A stretch of 64,000 bases of DNA from Mesorhizobium loti. Its GTDB lineage: Bacteria; Pseudomonadota; Alphaproteobacteria; Rhizobiales; Rhizobiaceae. Location: the NCBI GenBank assembly GCA_002356515.1, contig AP017605.1, forward strand, positions 4,721,001 to 4,785,000, in the 5' to 3' direction. The notes below the pieces were generated by a model. The model made no database searches, was not told where the DNA came from, and was given only the letters and a program-made list of their open reading frames with translations. Of the stretch, positions 9,540 through 18,215 are shown in pieces. Positions within the stretch are counted from its first letter, which is position 1. Each line of letters starts with the position of its first letter. Both the position numbers and the translations under genes were made by a program.

Positions 9540-9593
9540 CGCACCAACCTAAGTTCGCCGCTGCGCAAGGCAAGCCCGGCGAATGGACCAGAA

Positions 9594-9611
9594 GGCCGGC
9601 ACTTGCCGGCC
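9594..9611 (-). terminator. Hairpin downstream of LysR gene, possible weak terminator
   Basis: GGCCGGC (9594-9600) and GCCGGCC (9605-9611) form a 7-bp GC stem with a 4-base loop, 24 bp beyond the stop of the leftward LysR gene. In that direction only CTTCT follows, not a proper U-tract, so termination is plausible but unproven. Confidence 0.35.
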
Positions 9612-9634
9612 AGCCCCCGGTTGCCGCTCGGCCC

Positions 9635-10555
9635 TCACTTACCCGCCAGAATATCCTTGATCAGCCGCTGGCAGCGCTCGGCCATGAAGTCGAGCAAAAG
9701 CCGCACCTTGGGGTCCTGCAACTTCTTGTGCGGATAGACGGCGGCGAACTGCACCGGCGTCGGCGGCGTGTCGGCCAGGATCACCTGCAGCCGCTGGTCG
9801 CGGATGAAAGGTTCGACCTCGAAGCGCGGCTTGTTGATGATGCCGCGTCCCGACAGCGCCCAGCCGGTCAGCACATCGCCATCGTCGGTGTCGTAGGGGC
9901 CGTGCACCTCAAATTTCTGCGGCCCGGTCGGGGTCTGCAGCGTCCAGACATATTCGCGCGCGCCGGAATAGCGCAGCATCAGGCAGTCGTGTTTCTTGCC
10001 GATCAGCTCCTGCGGCTCGGCCGGCTCGCCGCGCGCCTCCAGATATTTCGGCGCCGCCACCAGCACACGTTCGCATTCCATGATGCCGCGCATCCTGAGG
10101 CTGGAATCCTCGATGATGCCGAGCCGGAAGGCGACATCGATGCCTTCCTTCATGATGTCGACATTGTGGTCCGAGAGCCTCAGCCGCACCTCGATATCGG
10201 GATACTTGTCGTGGAAATCGGGAATACCCGAGGCCACCAGCCGGCGACCGAGGCCCAGCGGCGCGGTCACGCGGATGGTGCCACGCGGCTGGCCGGACAG
10301 CGCCGATACCGCCGCTTCCGCTTCGGTGATCGCCTCCAGCACCTGCTTGGCGCCCGAGTAGAAGACGGTCCCATGCTCGGTCGGCATCAACTGCCGCGTC
10401 GTGCGGTTGAACAGCCTGACGCCCAGATGCTTCTCCAACTCCTTGATGCGGTTGGAGGCGACCGCCGGCGAAATGCGCATGTCGCGGCCGGCCGCCGACA
10501 GATTGCCGAGTTCGACGACGCGGACGAAGACGGCGATGTTGTCGAGATAGGCCAT
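9635..10555 (-). CDS. LysR-family transcriptional regulator
   Basis: DNA-binding regulator of about 306 residues. The N-terminal winged helix-turn-helix (AYLDNIAVFVRVVELGNLSAAGRDMRISPAVASNRIKELE) is followed by a periplasmic-binding-protein-like effector domain (RGTIRVTAPLGLGRRLVA onwards). I use the ATG at 10555, which has AAGGTG about 6 bases upstream; a GTG at 10564 would add three residues. It diverges from puuD with 132 bp between start codons, the usual arrangement for a LysR regulator and its target, so control of puuD-guaD by a purine intermediate is a reasonable inference. The effector domain does not reveal the ligand. Confidence 0.9.
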   Translation of the reverse strand: MAYLDNIAVFVRVVELGNLSAAGRDMRISPAVASNRIKELEKHLGVRLFNRTTRQLMPTEHGTVFYSGAKQVLEAITEAEAAVSALSGQPRGTIRVTAPLGLGRRLVASGIPDFHDKYPDIEVRLRLSDHNVDIMKEGIDVAFRLGIIEDSSLRMRGIMECERVLVAAPKYLEARGEPAEPQELIGKKHDCLMLRYSGAREYVWTLQTPTGPQKFEVHGPYDTDDGDVLTGWALSGRGIINKPRFEVEPFIRDQRLQVILADTPPTPVQFAAVYPHKKLQDPKVRLLLDFMAERCQRLIKDILAGK

Positions 10556-10687
10556 GCGGAGCACCTTCGCCGCTTTTCGGCGATCAGCCTAGTATTTTCC
10601 ATTTTTTTTTGAAAGTCATCGTACACCTCGCCTCTTTCCGTTTGCGCGCCACACCGTAAAGTCAGCCAATCGGCAGGGACGACTTCA
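10556..10687. promoter_or_regulatory. Divergent control region lysR / puuD
   Basis: 132-bp intergenic region with a run of ten T at 10601-10610 followed by GAAAGT. The 11-mer TTTTTGAAAGT at 10606-10616 is the same as at 2018-2028 in the other divergent promoter of the purine cluster. LysR proteins usually bind between themselves and their target, so the operator is expected here. No exact LysR box could be assigned by eye. Confidence 0.35.
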
Positions 10688-11905
10688 ATGATGGATTTCG
10701 CGATTTTCTGGGACTGGCTGAGCTTCGCCGTGCGGTGGCTGCATGTCGTCACTGGCATCGCCTGGATCGGCTCGTCCTTCTATTTCGTCGCGCTTGATCT
10801 CGGCCTGCGCCAGCGTCCGGGCATGCCCGTCGGCGCCTTCGGCGAGGAATGGCAGGTGCATGGGGGCGGCTTCTACCACATCCAGAAATATCTGGTGGCG
10901 CCGGCCGAAATGCCGGAACACCTGACCTGGTTCAAATGGGAATCCTACGCCACCTGGCTGTCCGGCTTCGCCATGCTGTGCGTGGTCTACTATGCAGGCG
11001 CCGACCTGTTCCTGATCGATCCCAATGTGCTGCCAATGTCGGTGCCGGTCGGCATTCTTTTGTCGATGGCCACGATCGGTGTCGGCTGGGTGGTCTATGA
11101 TCTCTTGTGCCGCTCGCCGCTCGGCAAAAGCGATACCGGCCTGATGCTGGTGCTCTACTGCGTGCTGGTGTTCATCGCCTGGGGGCTGACGCACCTGTTC
11201 ACCGGCCGCGCCGCTTTCCTGCATCTGGGCGCCATCACCGCCACGATCATGTCGGCCAATGTCTTCATGGTCATCATCCCCAACCAGAAGATCGTCGTCG
11301 CCGACCTCATCGCCGGCCGCAAGCCCGATCCGAAATACGGCAAGATCGCCAAGCAGCGCTCGCTTCACAACAACTATCTGACGCTGCCCGTTCTGTTCCT
11401 GATGCTGTCGAACCACTATCCATTGGCGTTCGGCACGCAGTTCAACTGGGTCATCGCCTCGCTGGTGTTCATCATCGGCGTCTTGATCCGGCATTATTTC
11501 AACACCGTGCACAAACGTGCCGGCAACCCGCACTGGACCTGGCTCGGCGCCCTCGTCCTGTTCATCATCATCATCTGGCTGTCGACCGCGCCGAAGGTGC
11601 TGACCGGCGAGCCCAAGGCGTCCGCCTCGGCCGAGGTCTACATTGCCTCGGCGCATTTCCCGGCGGTTCGCGACACCGTGCTTGGCCGCTGCTCGATGTG
11701 CCATGCGCAGGAACCGGTCTATGAAGGCATCTACCACGCGCCCAAGGGCGTGGTGCTCGACACCGATGCTGATATCGCCAACCATGCCCGCGAGATCTAT
11801 CTGCAGGCCGGCCGCAGCCACGCCATGCCGCCCGCCAATGTCAGCCAGATCACCGACAAGGAACGGGCGCTGCTGGTGGCCTGGTTCGAAGGCGCGGGGA
11901 AATAA
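10688..11905 (+). CDS. puuD: Membrane urate oxidase (urate hydroxylase) with C-terminal cytochrome c domain
   Basis: Oxidises urate to 5-hydroxyisourate at the inner membrane, passing electrons to the respiratory chain instead of to O2 as soluble uricase does. The 405-residue protein has about eight membrane segments in the first ~300 residues (WLHVVTGIAWIGSSFYFVAL is the first), then a periplasmic tail with a class I heme c motif CSMCH at Cys335-His339. It starts at the first ATG of ATGATGG with AGGGACGA upstream. The guaD start lies 2 bp past its stop, so the two are co-transcribed. No soluble uricase is present in the window, so this appears to be the pathway's urate-oxidising enzyme. Confidence 0.93.
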   Translation: MMDFAIFWDWLSFAVRWLHVVTGIAWIGSSFYFVALDLGLRQRPGMPVGAFGEEWQVHGGGFYHIQKYLVAPAEMPEHLTWFKWESYATWLSGFAMLCVVYYAGADLFLIDPNVLPMSVPVGILLSMATIGVGWVVYDLLCRSPLGKSDTGLMLVLYCVLVFIAWGLTHLFTGRAAFLHLGAITATIMSANVFMVIIPNQKIVVADLIAGRKPDPKYGKIAKQRSLHNNYLTLPVLFLMLSNHYPLAFGTQFNWVIASLVFIIGVLIRHYFNTVHKRAGNPHWTWLGALVLFIIIIWLSTAPKVLTGEPKASASAEVYIASAHFPAVRDTVLGRCSMCHAQEPVYEGIYHAPKGVVLDTDADIANHAREIYLQAGRSHAMPPANVSQITDKERALLVAWFEGAGK

Positions 11906-11907
11906 GC

Positions 11908-13224
11908 ATGAATTCCACACTTCTGCGCGGCCGCACGCTGTCCTTCGTGCGCTGGCCCGAAACCATCGACGACCATTCGGCCTGGCGCTACGAGGAGGAT
12001 GGCGGCCTGCTGATCCGCGACGGCAGGATCGTCGCAGCCGGTGCCTACGCCGATGTCGAGAAACAGGCCGGCGAGGGGGTGACAAAGATCGATCACCGGC
12101 CGCAGCTTCTGCTGCCGGGCTTCGTCGATACCCATGTGCATTTCCCGCAGATGCAGGTCATCGCCTCCTATGGCGCCGAACTGCTCGACTGGCTGAACAC
12201 TTACACCTTCCCGGAAGAAACGAAATTCGCCAACGCCCAGCATGGCCGCCGCATCGCGCGGCTGTTCCTCGACGAGATGGTGCGGCACGGCACCACGACG
12301 GTCACCGCCTACTGCTCGGTGCACAAGGCTTCCGCGGAAGCCTTTTTTGCCGAATCGCATGACCGCAACATGCTCAACATCGCCGGCAAGGTGATGATGG
12401 ACCGCAATGCCCCCGAAGGCGTGCTCGACACGCCGCAATCCGGCTACGACGACACCAAGGCGCTGATCAAGGAGTGGCACGGCAAGGGGCGCCAGCACTA
12501 CGCCATCACGCCGCGCTTCGCCATCACCTCCTCGCCGGAGCAGATGGAGATGGCCGGCGCGCTCTGCCGCGAGCATCCCGATCTGCACATGCAGACGCAT
12601 CTGTCGGAAAACCAAGCCGAGATCGCCTTCACGCAACAGCTCTACCCCCGGTCGCGCGACTACACCGACGTCTACGAGCACTATGGGTTGCTGGGCAAAA
12701 AGAGCCTGTTCGGCCACTGCATCCATCTGTCGGAACGCGAGGCGGATGCGCTCTCGGATAGCGGTTCGGTGGCGGTGTTCTGCCCGACCTCGAACCTGTT
12801 CCTCGGCTCCGGCCTGTTCGACTATCAGCGCTTCCGGCGTCGGGACAAGCCGCTCAGGATCGCCGCCGCCACGGATGTCGGCGGCGGCACCAATTATTCC
12901 ATGCTGCGGACCATGGACGAGGGCTACAAGGTGATCGCGCTGAACGGCGAGAAGCTGAACCCGTTCCAGTCCTTCTGGCAGATCACGCGCGGCAATGCCG
13001 AGGCGCTCTCGGTGGTCGACAAGATCGGAACGCTGGAAGTGGGCACCGACGCCGATATCGTCGTGCTCGACGCCAGGGCGACGCCCGCGATGCGGCTCCG
13101 GATGGAAACGGCGCAGACGCTGGCGCAGGAATTGTTTCTGCTGCAGACACTGGGCGACGACCGCGCCGTGCGCGAGGTGTATGTCGCGGGGCGGGCGGCG
13201 AAGGGCGACATGATCGCGGGGTAG
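11908..13224 (+). CDS. guaD: Guanine deaminase
   Basis: Zinc amidohydrolase that deaminates guanine to xanthine, feeding XdhAB. The 438-residue protein shows the metal-binding HVH at His76/His78 (GFVDTHVHFPQMQ), then HLSENQAEI, LFGHCIHLSE and the catalytic ATDVGGGTNYSM near the C-terminus, all standard for GuaD. Length is normal. It follows puuD with a 2-bp gap as the second gene of that operon. A composite palindromic repeat lies just past its stop. Confidence 0.93.
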   Translation: MNSTLLRGRTLSFVRWPETIDDHSAWRYEEDGGLLIRDGRIVAAGAYADVEKQAGEGVTKIDHRPQLLLPGFVDTHVHFPQMQVIASYGAELLDWLNTYTFPEETKFANAQHGRRIARLFLDEMVRHGTTTVTAYCSVHKASAEAFFAESHDRNMLNIAGKVMMDRNAPEGVLDTPQSGYDDTKALIKEWHGKGRQHYAITPRFAITSSPEQMEMAGALCREHPDLHMQTHLSENQAEIAFTQQLYPRSRDYTDVYEHYGLLGKKSLFGHCIHLSEREADALSDSGSVAVFCPTSNLFLGSGLFDYQRFRRRDKPLRIAAATDVGGGTNYSMLRTMDEGYKVIALNGEKLNPFQSFWQITRGNAEALSVVDKIGTLEVGTDADIVVLDARATPAMRLRMETAQTLAQELFLLQTLGDDRAVREVYVAGRAAKGDMIAG

Positions 13225-13232
13225 GTCCCCCT

Positions 13233-13382
13233 CGCCCGGATTGCCAAACCGAATTGCGAAGGGCAATTCGGGGCAATCCGACCTCTCCCCGAGGGGAGAG
13301 GAGGCTACTGACGCCAGCGCCTTCCTCTTTTCCCCCACGGGGAGAAGGTGGCCGCGAAGCGGCCGGATGAAGGGGCGGTCTC
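13233..13382. repeat. Composite palindromic intergenic repeat
   Basis: Immediately 3' of guaD there are nested inverted repeats. CGGATTGCC/GGCAATCCG encloses CCGAATTGC/GCAATTCGG, followed by CCTCTCCCC-GA-GGGGAGAGG and then GGGGAGAAGGTGGCCGCGAAGCGGCC with a GGCCGC/GCGGCC stem. Parts of the same vocabulary (CTTCTCCC, GGGAGAAGGTGG) return at 23697-23875. This looks like a dispersed REP-like element, not a gene. It could also terminate transcription from guaD. Confidence 0.75.
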
Positions 13383-13447
13383 GACGGGAGCTTGACCCGG
13401 CGGAGCTTGTCGTACAAACGACGTGTGACGATTTTCGGAGAAAGAAA

Positions 13448-13951
13448 ATGGCCGCAGCGGACGACATCGCTCTGATCCGGAAACAGGAAGAGACGCTGGT
13501 CTTTTCCGCCTTCGATGAGGCCGTCGCCTTCAAGATCGGCTCGGCGATTCGCAAGCGCGCGCTCGCCGAAAACCTGCCCATCATCGTCGACATCAGGCTG
13601 TGGGATCGGCCGCTCTTCTACGCCGCTATGCCGGGTTCGAACGCTTCCAATCCCGACTGGGCGCGGCGCAAGATCAATGTGGTCAGGCGGTTTCTCAGGA
13701 GCACCTATCGCATGGTGCTGGAGCAGCAACGCCCTGACCGCGCCTTCAAGATTGGTGAAGGCCTCGACATCTCCGACTATGTGCTCGCCGGCGGCGGTTT
13801 TCCGGTGACGGTCAAGGGCGCCGGCGTGATCGGCGTTATCGCGGTCTCCGGGCTGCCGGAGCGCGAGGATCATGGTGTTGTCGTCGATGCGCTGTGCGAT
13901 CACCTGGGGGTCGACAAGCGTGGACTGGCACTGGCTGCGGAACCCGAATGA
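13448..13951 (+). CDS. UPF0303 / heme-degrading-domain family protein
   Basis: 167-residue cytosolic protein of the UPF0303 family (relatives of the GlcG/HbpS fold). It begins MAAADDIALIRKQEETLVF, with the characteristic DIRLWDRPLFYAAMPGS and a C-terminal GVIGVIAVSGLPEREDHGVVV. Start chosen at 13448 because GGAGAA lies just upstream and it matches family starts; the open frame further upstream is repeat sequence. It overlaps the glycerate kinase gene by 4 bases (ATGA), so the products probably act together or are co-expressed. The biochemical role of this family is not settled, and heme degradation should not be assumed. Confidence 0.82.
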   Translation: MAAADDIALIRKQEETLVFSAFDEAVAFKIGSAIRKRALAENLPIIVDIRLWDRPLFYAAMPGSNASNPDWARRKINVVRRFLRSTYRMVLEQQRPDRAFKIGEGLDISDYVLAGGGFPVTVKGAGVIGVIAVSGLPEREDHGVVVDALCDHLGVDKRGLALAAEPE

Positions 13952-15213
13952 CTGTGCTCAATCCCAAAGCTTTCCTCACCTCGATCTTCGACGCCGCCGT
14001 GGCCGCTGCCGATCCGGAGCGGACCATCAGGGGGCATTTGCCGGCGAAGCCCAAGGGCCGCACCATCGTCATTGGCGCTGGCAAAGGCTCGGCGCAGATG
14101 GCGGCCGCCTTCGAGAAGGTCTGGGATGGGCCGATCGAAGGGCTGGTCGTCACCCGCTACGGCTATGGCGCAAAATGCGAGCGCATCGAGATCATTGAAG
14201 CGGCGCATCCGGTGCCGGACGCCGCCGGCCTCGAGGCCTCACGGCGGCTGCTTGCAAAGGTCCAGGGGCTGACCGCGGACGATCTGGTCGTGGCGCTGAT
14301 TTCCGGTGGCGGTTCGGCGCTGCTGCCATCGCCGGCCGCTGGCCTGACACTGGCAGACGAGATCGCCGTCAACGAGGCGCTGCTCGCCTCCGGCGCGCCG
14401 ATCGCGGCGATGAACACCATCCGCAAGCATCTTTCCACCATCAAGGGCGGCCGGCTGGCGGCAGCGTCGTGGCCGGCCAAGGTGGTGTCGCTGGTTGTGT
14501 CAGACATTCCCGGTGACAATCCGGCCCTTGTCGCCTCCGGGCCGACCGTGCCGGATACCGGCAGCCGTCAAGACGCGCTGGCCTCGATTGCGGCCTATGG
14601 CATGAAGCTGCCGGCCTCGGTGATGGCGCACATCAATTCGCCGGCGGCCGACGCGCCGGATCCCGACGATGAGCGCTTTTCCCGCAATGAGGTGCATCTG
14701 ATCGCCTCCGCCGGCGTGTCGCTGGAAGCGGCGGCCGCCGAAGCGAAGCGGCAAGGCATCGAGGCCGTCATCCTCTCCGATGCGATCGAGGGCGAAGCGC
14801 GCGAAGTCGGAGGCGTCCACGCCGCCATCGCGCGCGAAGTGGCGACGCGCAACCGGCCTTTCCAAAAGCCGGTGCTGATCCTGTCGGGTGGCGAAACAAC
14901 GGTGACCTTGCGGGCCAAAGGCAAGGGCGGCCGCAATTCGGAACTCCTGCTCGCCTTCGCCATCGGCATCAACGGCGTACAAGGCATTCACGCCCTGGCT
15001 GCCGACACGGACGGCATCGACGGCTCGGAAAACAATGCCGGTGCCTTTGCCGACGGCTCGACCGTCTCGCGCATGCGCGCGGCCGGCGTCGACGCCAAGG
15101 CGATGCTGGCCGGCAACAATGCCTGGACGGCGTTCGACGCGGTGGGCGATCTGTTTGTGCCGGGACCGACCGGCACGAATGTCAATGATTTGAGGGCGAT
15201 CCTGATCCGATAG
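13948..15213 (+). CDS. Glycerate 2-kinase (MOFRL family)
   Basis: Phosphorylates D-glycerate to 2-phosphoglycerate; members were once annotated as hydroxypyruvate reductase TtuD. The 421-residue protein has the GCKA N-terminal domain (RTIVIGAGKGSAQMAAAFE, ALISGGGSALLPSP, NTIRKHLSTIKGGRLA) and the C-terminal MOFRL domain (ILSGGETTVTLRAKGKGGRNSE, ending in GTNVNDLRAIL). Start at 13948 overlaps the preceding stop. Glycerate can come from glyoxylate, itself an end product of purine ureide breakdown, so the position next to the purine cluster makes sense, though the link is inference. Confidence 0.9.
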   Translation: MTVLNPKAFLTSIFDAAVAAADPERTIRGHLPAKPKGRTIVIGAGKGSAQMAAAFEKVWDGPIEGLVVTRYGYGAKCERIEIIEAAHPVPDAAGLEASRRLLAKVQGLTADDLVVALISGGGSALLPSPAAGLTLADEIAVNEALLASGAPIAAMNTIRKHLSTIKGGRLAAASWPAKVVSLVVSDIPGDNPALVASGPTVPDTGSRQDALASIAAYGMKLPASVMAHINSPAADAPDPDDERFSRNEVHLIASAGVSLEAAAAEAKRQGIEAVILSDAIEGEAREVGGVHAAIAREVATRNRPFQKPVLILSGGETTVTLRAKGKGGRNSELLLAFAIGINGVQGIHALAADTDGIDGSENNAGAFADGSTVSRMRAAGVDAKAMLAGNNAWTAFDAVGDLFVPGPTGTNVNDLRAILIR

Positions 15214-15277
15214 TTCACCTGCGGCTTGACTAGCGTTTGGCTCACAAAGTCTTTGGTGATGGGCCGAAGCCTCTCAG

Positions 15278-15487
15278 CTTCGTCATCCCTGGGCGAAGCA
15301 GAAGCGAAGCTCCGTCGCGGAGACCCTGGGATCCATTCCGTGATCTTGGTCGAAGAATGCAGCGGAGCAGAATTCTGCACCCGTGGTGGCGCTCAGGAGT
15401 CCCGGCATGGATCCCTTGGGCTGCGGCGCAGCTCCAGGGGTCTGCGCTGCGTCGCTACGCTCCTTGCTCCGCCCGTGGATGACGAAG
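15278..15487. repeat. Long palindromic intergenic element
   Basis: A 210-bp element bounded by an exact inverted repeat, CTTCGTCATCC (15278-15288) and GGATGACGAAG (15477-15487). A second internal inverted pair is GGGATCCAT (15328-15336) and ATGGATCCC (15407-15415). It fills the space between the converging glycerate kinase and UdgX genes. It has no convincing gene and looks like a dispersed Rhizobiales intergenic repeat that could fold into a long cruciform. Confidence 0.75.
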
Positions 15488-15508
15488 TCGTTGAGGCCTT
15501 CGCTCATC

Positions 15509-16975
15509 TCACGACCCCATCAGCCGCTTCACCTCTTTCATATCCTGCAAAAACCGCTCTCGCTCCGCTTCCTTCTCCGCGGGCTCATGGATGCGCAGGA
15601 TAAATGACGGATGGATGGTGATGAACACGCGCAGGCCATCCTCGCGCTCGATCACCTGGCCGCGCATTTTCGTCACAGGGATCGCCTTGCCCAGCAAGGA
15701 CAAGGCAGCCGTTGCGCCGAGCGCCACGGCAAGCTCCGGCTTGATCAGCGCGAATTCCCGGTCGATCCACCAGCGGCAAGCCTGCACCTCACCGGCATTC
15801 GGTTTGGAATGGATGCGGCGCTTGCCGCGCGGCTCGAATTTGAAGTGTTTCACCGCGTTGGTGACGTAGACTTTCTGGCGATCGACGCCCGCGTCATCGA
15901 GGATCGAATCGAACACCTTGCCGGCCGGACCGACGAAAGGTTTGCCGGCGAGGTCCTCCTGGTCGCCGGGCTGTTCGCCGACGAAGATGACCTTGGCATT
16001 ATCAGGCCCTTCGCCGAACACGGTCTGCGTCGCGTCGCGCCAGAGCGGGCAGCGGCGGCAGCCTTTCGCCGCCTCGCGCAACTCGGAAATGGTGGTGGCG
16101 TCATCATCCTGCGGCGTTTCGACTGGCTGCTTCGGCCAATGCCTGGCCTGCACCTTGGCGTGGTGCGGCGCCGGCGTCGTCGGCATCTTGGCAATCATAT
16201 CCTTGGCGGCCTTATCAGCTCCTGCGATCAGCTCTGGAATGAGCGAGGCCTCGGGAAGGTTCCGCCAATATTTCTTCGGCATCTCCTTTTGCATGGCCTT
16301 CACCTTCAGCCGTGCCGGGTTGAAAATGTTCTCGAAATAGGTGCGCCACAGCGCCTCGGTGTCGTCCTGATCGGGCGCATCGCCCTTGGTGGCGCCCGGT
16401 CCGATGGCCAGCCTTTCGCCATCCCAGTCGGCCGATGCGTAAGGCGTCAGGATCGTCCAGCGCATGCCGGTGAAGCGCCTGACGAAGAAATCGGCGTTCC
16501 GCTCGACAATGAAATGATCGGGCTCAAACCAGGCGACGTAGCGCTCCTCGTCGCCGTCGCCTATCTTCCGGAAGCGCACGAAGGCATGCATCTTGTGGCT
16601 ATCGCGCCGCACCGCCTTCTCCATCGCCTCTAGCCGCCTGGTGTCGGGATCCGATGCGATCGCCAGCAGCTTCGGCTCGCTGCGCAATCGCCACAGCAGC
16701 CGGTAGAGAAAGGCGAACCGGGTGGGGTCGGAATGGCAGAAGGCGGTTTCCGCGTGCTCGATAAAATCGCGCGGCACCACGAGTTGCGCCCCCGCAGGTA
16801 CGACCGGCAGATCGCCAGGCGGTTGGTCGGAGCCTGCCGCGACATGCCAACTGACGTCTTCGGGCTTGACCTCGTTCAACGCCAGCCGCCGTGCTGCGTC
16901 GCGCCAGGCTGAAAAATCCGTCTCGCTGTCGAGCCGCACACTGTATCGGGCAAGGTTAAGCTCTGCCGGCCGCAT
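15509..16975 (-). CDS. UdgX-family uracil-DNA-binding protein with N-terminal DUF4130 domain
   Basis: DNA-repair protein of 488 residues. The N-terminal ~250 residues are a DUF4130-type domain (FAFLYRLLWRLRSE, RRDSHKMHAFVRF, RRFTGMRWTILTPYASA). The C-terminal part is a family-4-like uracil-DNA glycosylase with GCRRCPLW cysteines (306, 309), GEQPGDQEDLAGKPFVG and the UdgX hallmark loop KRRIH ending at His389, the residue that in characterised UdgX becomes covalently attached to the abasic sugar after uracil removal. The start at 16975 lies 2 bp after the radical SAM stop; the longer upstream frame would overlap that gene extensively. It is probably co-transcribed from the LexA-boxed promoter at 18.2 kb. 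Confidence 0.9.
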   Translation of the reverse strand: MRPAELNLARYSVRLDSETDFSAWRDAARRLALNEVKPEDVSWHVAAGSDQPPGDLPVVPAGAQLVVPRDFIEHAETAFCHSDPTRFAFLYRLLWRLRSEPKLLAIASDPDTRRLEAMEKAVRRDSHKMHAFVRFRKIGDGDEERYVAWFEPDHFIVERNADFFVRRFTGMRWTILTPYASADWDGERLAIGPGATKGDAPDQDDTEALWRTYFENIFNPARLKVKAMQKEMPKKYWRNLPEASLIPELIAGADKAAKDMIAKMPTTPAPHHAKVQARHWPKQPVETPQDDDATTISELREAAKGCRRCPLWRDATQTVFGEGPDNAKVIFVGEQPGDQEDLAGKPFVGPAGKVFDSILDDAGVDRQKVYVTNAVKHFKFEPRGKRRIHSKPNAGEVQACRWWIDREFALIKPELAVALGATAALSLLGKAIPVTKMRGQVIEREDGLRVFITIHPSFILRIHEPAEKEAERERFLQDMKEVKRLMGS

Positions 16976-16977
16976 GG

Positions 16978-18213
16978 TCAAAACAATGACAACTGTTCGC
17001 AGGAGCGCACGATCTTGTCGCGCAGGCCCTGCTTGTCGGTGAGCGTTCCAGGCGACCAACCCTCCGCGATGATGAACGGCCTGAGCTTGGCGATCGACTG
17101 GCAAATCCGCCCGACATCCTCGAGCCGCAGCCGCCGGTGGCGGCGGGTCTCCAAGATTTTCGCCACCACCTTGGTGCCGAGACCAGGCACGCGCAGCAGC
17201 GCCTCGCGGTCTGCGCGATTGATGTCGACGGGGAACTGTCCGCGATTGCGCAGCGCCCAGGCCAGCTTCGGGTCGATGGCGAGGTCGAGCATGCCATCGC
17301 CGCTACCGGCCAGGATTTCCGGCTGTGAGAAGCCGTAAAACCGCATCAGCCAGTCAGCCTGGTAAAGCCGGTGTTCGCGCATCAGCGGCGGCTTCTGCAG
17401 CGGCAGGGACGACGACGAGTCAGGGATCGGGCTGAAGGCCGAATAATAGACGCGCCGCAGATGATAGCTGCCATAGAGCCGGGCGCTGGTGTGCAATATG
17501 CCGTCGTCGGATGTCTTGTCCGCGCCGACGATCATCTGTGTCGACTGGCCACCCGGCGCAAAGCGTTCGCGCGTCTTGGTCCTCAGCGTCGGCTCGGCTT
17601 TTTCTTCCATCTTCTGGCGCAGCCTGGCCATGGAAAGGCGGATTGTTTCCGGCTTCTTTTCCGGCGCCAATTTCTTGACGCCCTCGTCGGTCGGCAGCTC
17701 GACATTGATCGACAGCCGGTCGGCGTAGAGACCGGCCTTTTCGACCAGTTCCGCCGAACTTTCCGGAATGGTTTTCACATGGATATAGCCGGAGAACTTT
17801 TCTTCCAGCCGCAGCCGCCGCGCCACCTCGACCATCTCGCCCATGGTCTCGTCGGGTGAGCGGATGACGCCTGAAGACAGGAACAGGCCTTCGATGTAGT
17901 TGCGGCGGTAGAAATCCATGGTCAGCTTCACCACGTCGTCGATGCTGAAGCGGGCACGCTTCACATTCGAGGACGAGCGGTTGATGCAATAGCTGCAATC
18001 ATAGATGCAGAAATTGGTGAGCAGGATTTTCAGGAGCGAAATGCAGCGGCCGTCCGGTGCGTAGGAATGGCAGATGCCCATGCCTTCGGTGGAGCCAATA
18101 CCGCCGGATTTCAGCGAGTCCTTTTTCGCCGAGCCGGATGAGGCGCAGGAGGCGTCATATTTGGCGGCGTCGGATAGGATTGCCAGCTTTTCACGGACGG
18201 TGAGAGCGCTCAT
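16978..18213 (-). CDS. Putative DNA modification/repair radical SAM protein
   Basis: Radical S-adenosylmethionine enzyme of 411 residues in the family that travels with UdgX. The cluster motif CIYDCSYC places Cys69, 73 and 76 on the [4Fe-4S]-AdoMet site. The C-terminal LLRVPGLGTKVVAKILETRR is a helix-hairpin-helix DNA-binding motif, supporting action on DNA. Other cysteines in the first 60 residues (ASCASSG, GICHSY, DGRCISL) are conserved-looking. I choose the ATG at 18213 (MSALTVREKLAIL, the usual family start) over 18261, because a perfect LexA box occupies 18216-18230 immediately upstream. The reaction catalysed is unknown. Confidence 0.88.
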   Translation of the reverse strand: MSALTVREKLAILSDAAKYDASCASSGSAKKDSLKSGGIGSTEGMGICHSYAPDGRCISLLKILLTNFCIYDCSYCINRSSSNVKRARFSIDDVVKLTMDFYRRNYIEGLFLSSGVIRSPDETMGEMVEVARRLRLEEKFSGYIHVKTIPESSAELVEKAGLYADRLSINVELPTDEGVKKLAPEKKPETIRLSMARLRQKMEEKAEPTLRTKTRERFAPGGQSTQMIVGADKTSDDGILHTSARLYGSYHLRRVYYSAFSPIPDSSSSLPLQKPPLMREHRLYQADWLMRFYGFSQPEILAGSGDGMLDLAIDPKLAWALRNRGQFPVDINRADREALLRVPGLGTKVVAKILETRRHRRLRLEDVGRICQSIAKLRPFIIAEGWSPGTLTDKQGLRDKIVRSCEQLSLF

Positions 18214-18215
18214 TA

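Noticed and set aside
10685..13593. Two long leftward frames (466 and 598 codons) opposite puuD and guaD
   Set aside because: Both overlap well-supported genes completely, and their products are low-complexity His/Arg/Gln-rich with no domain.
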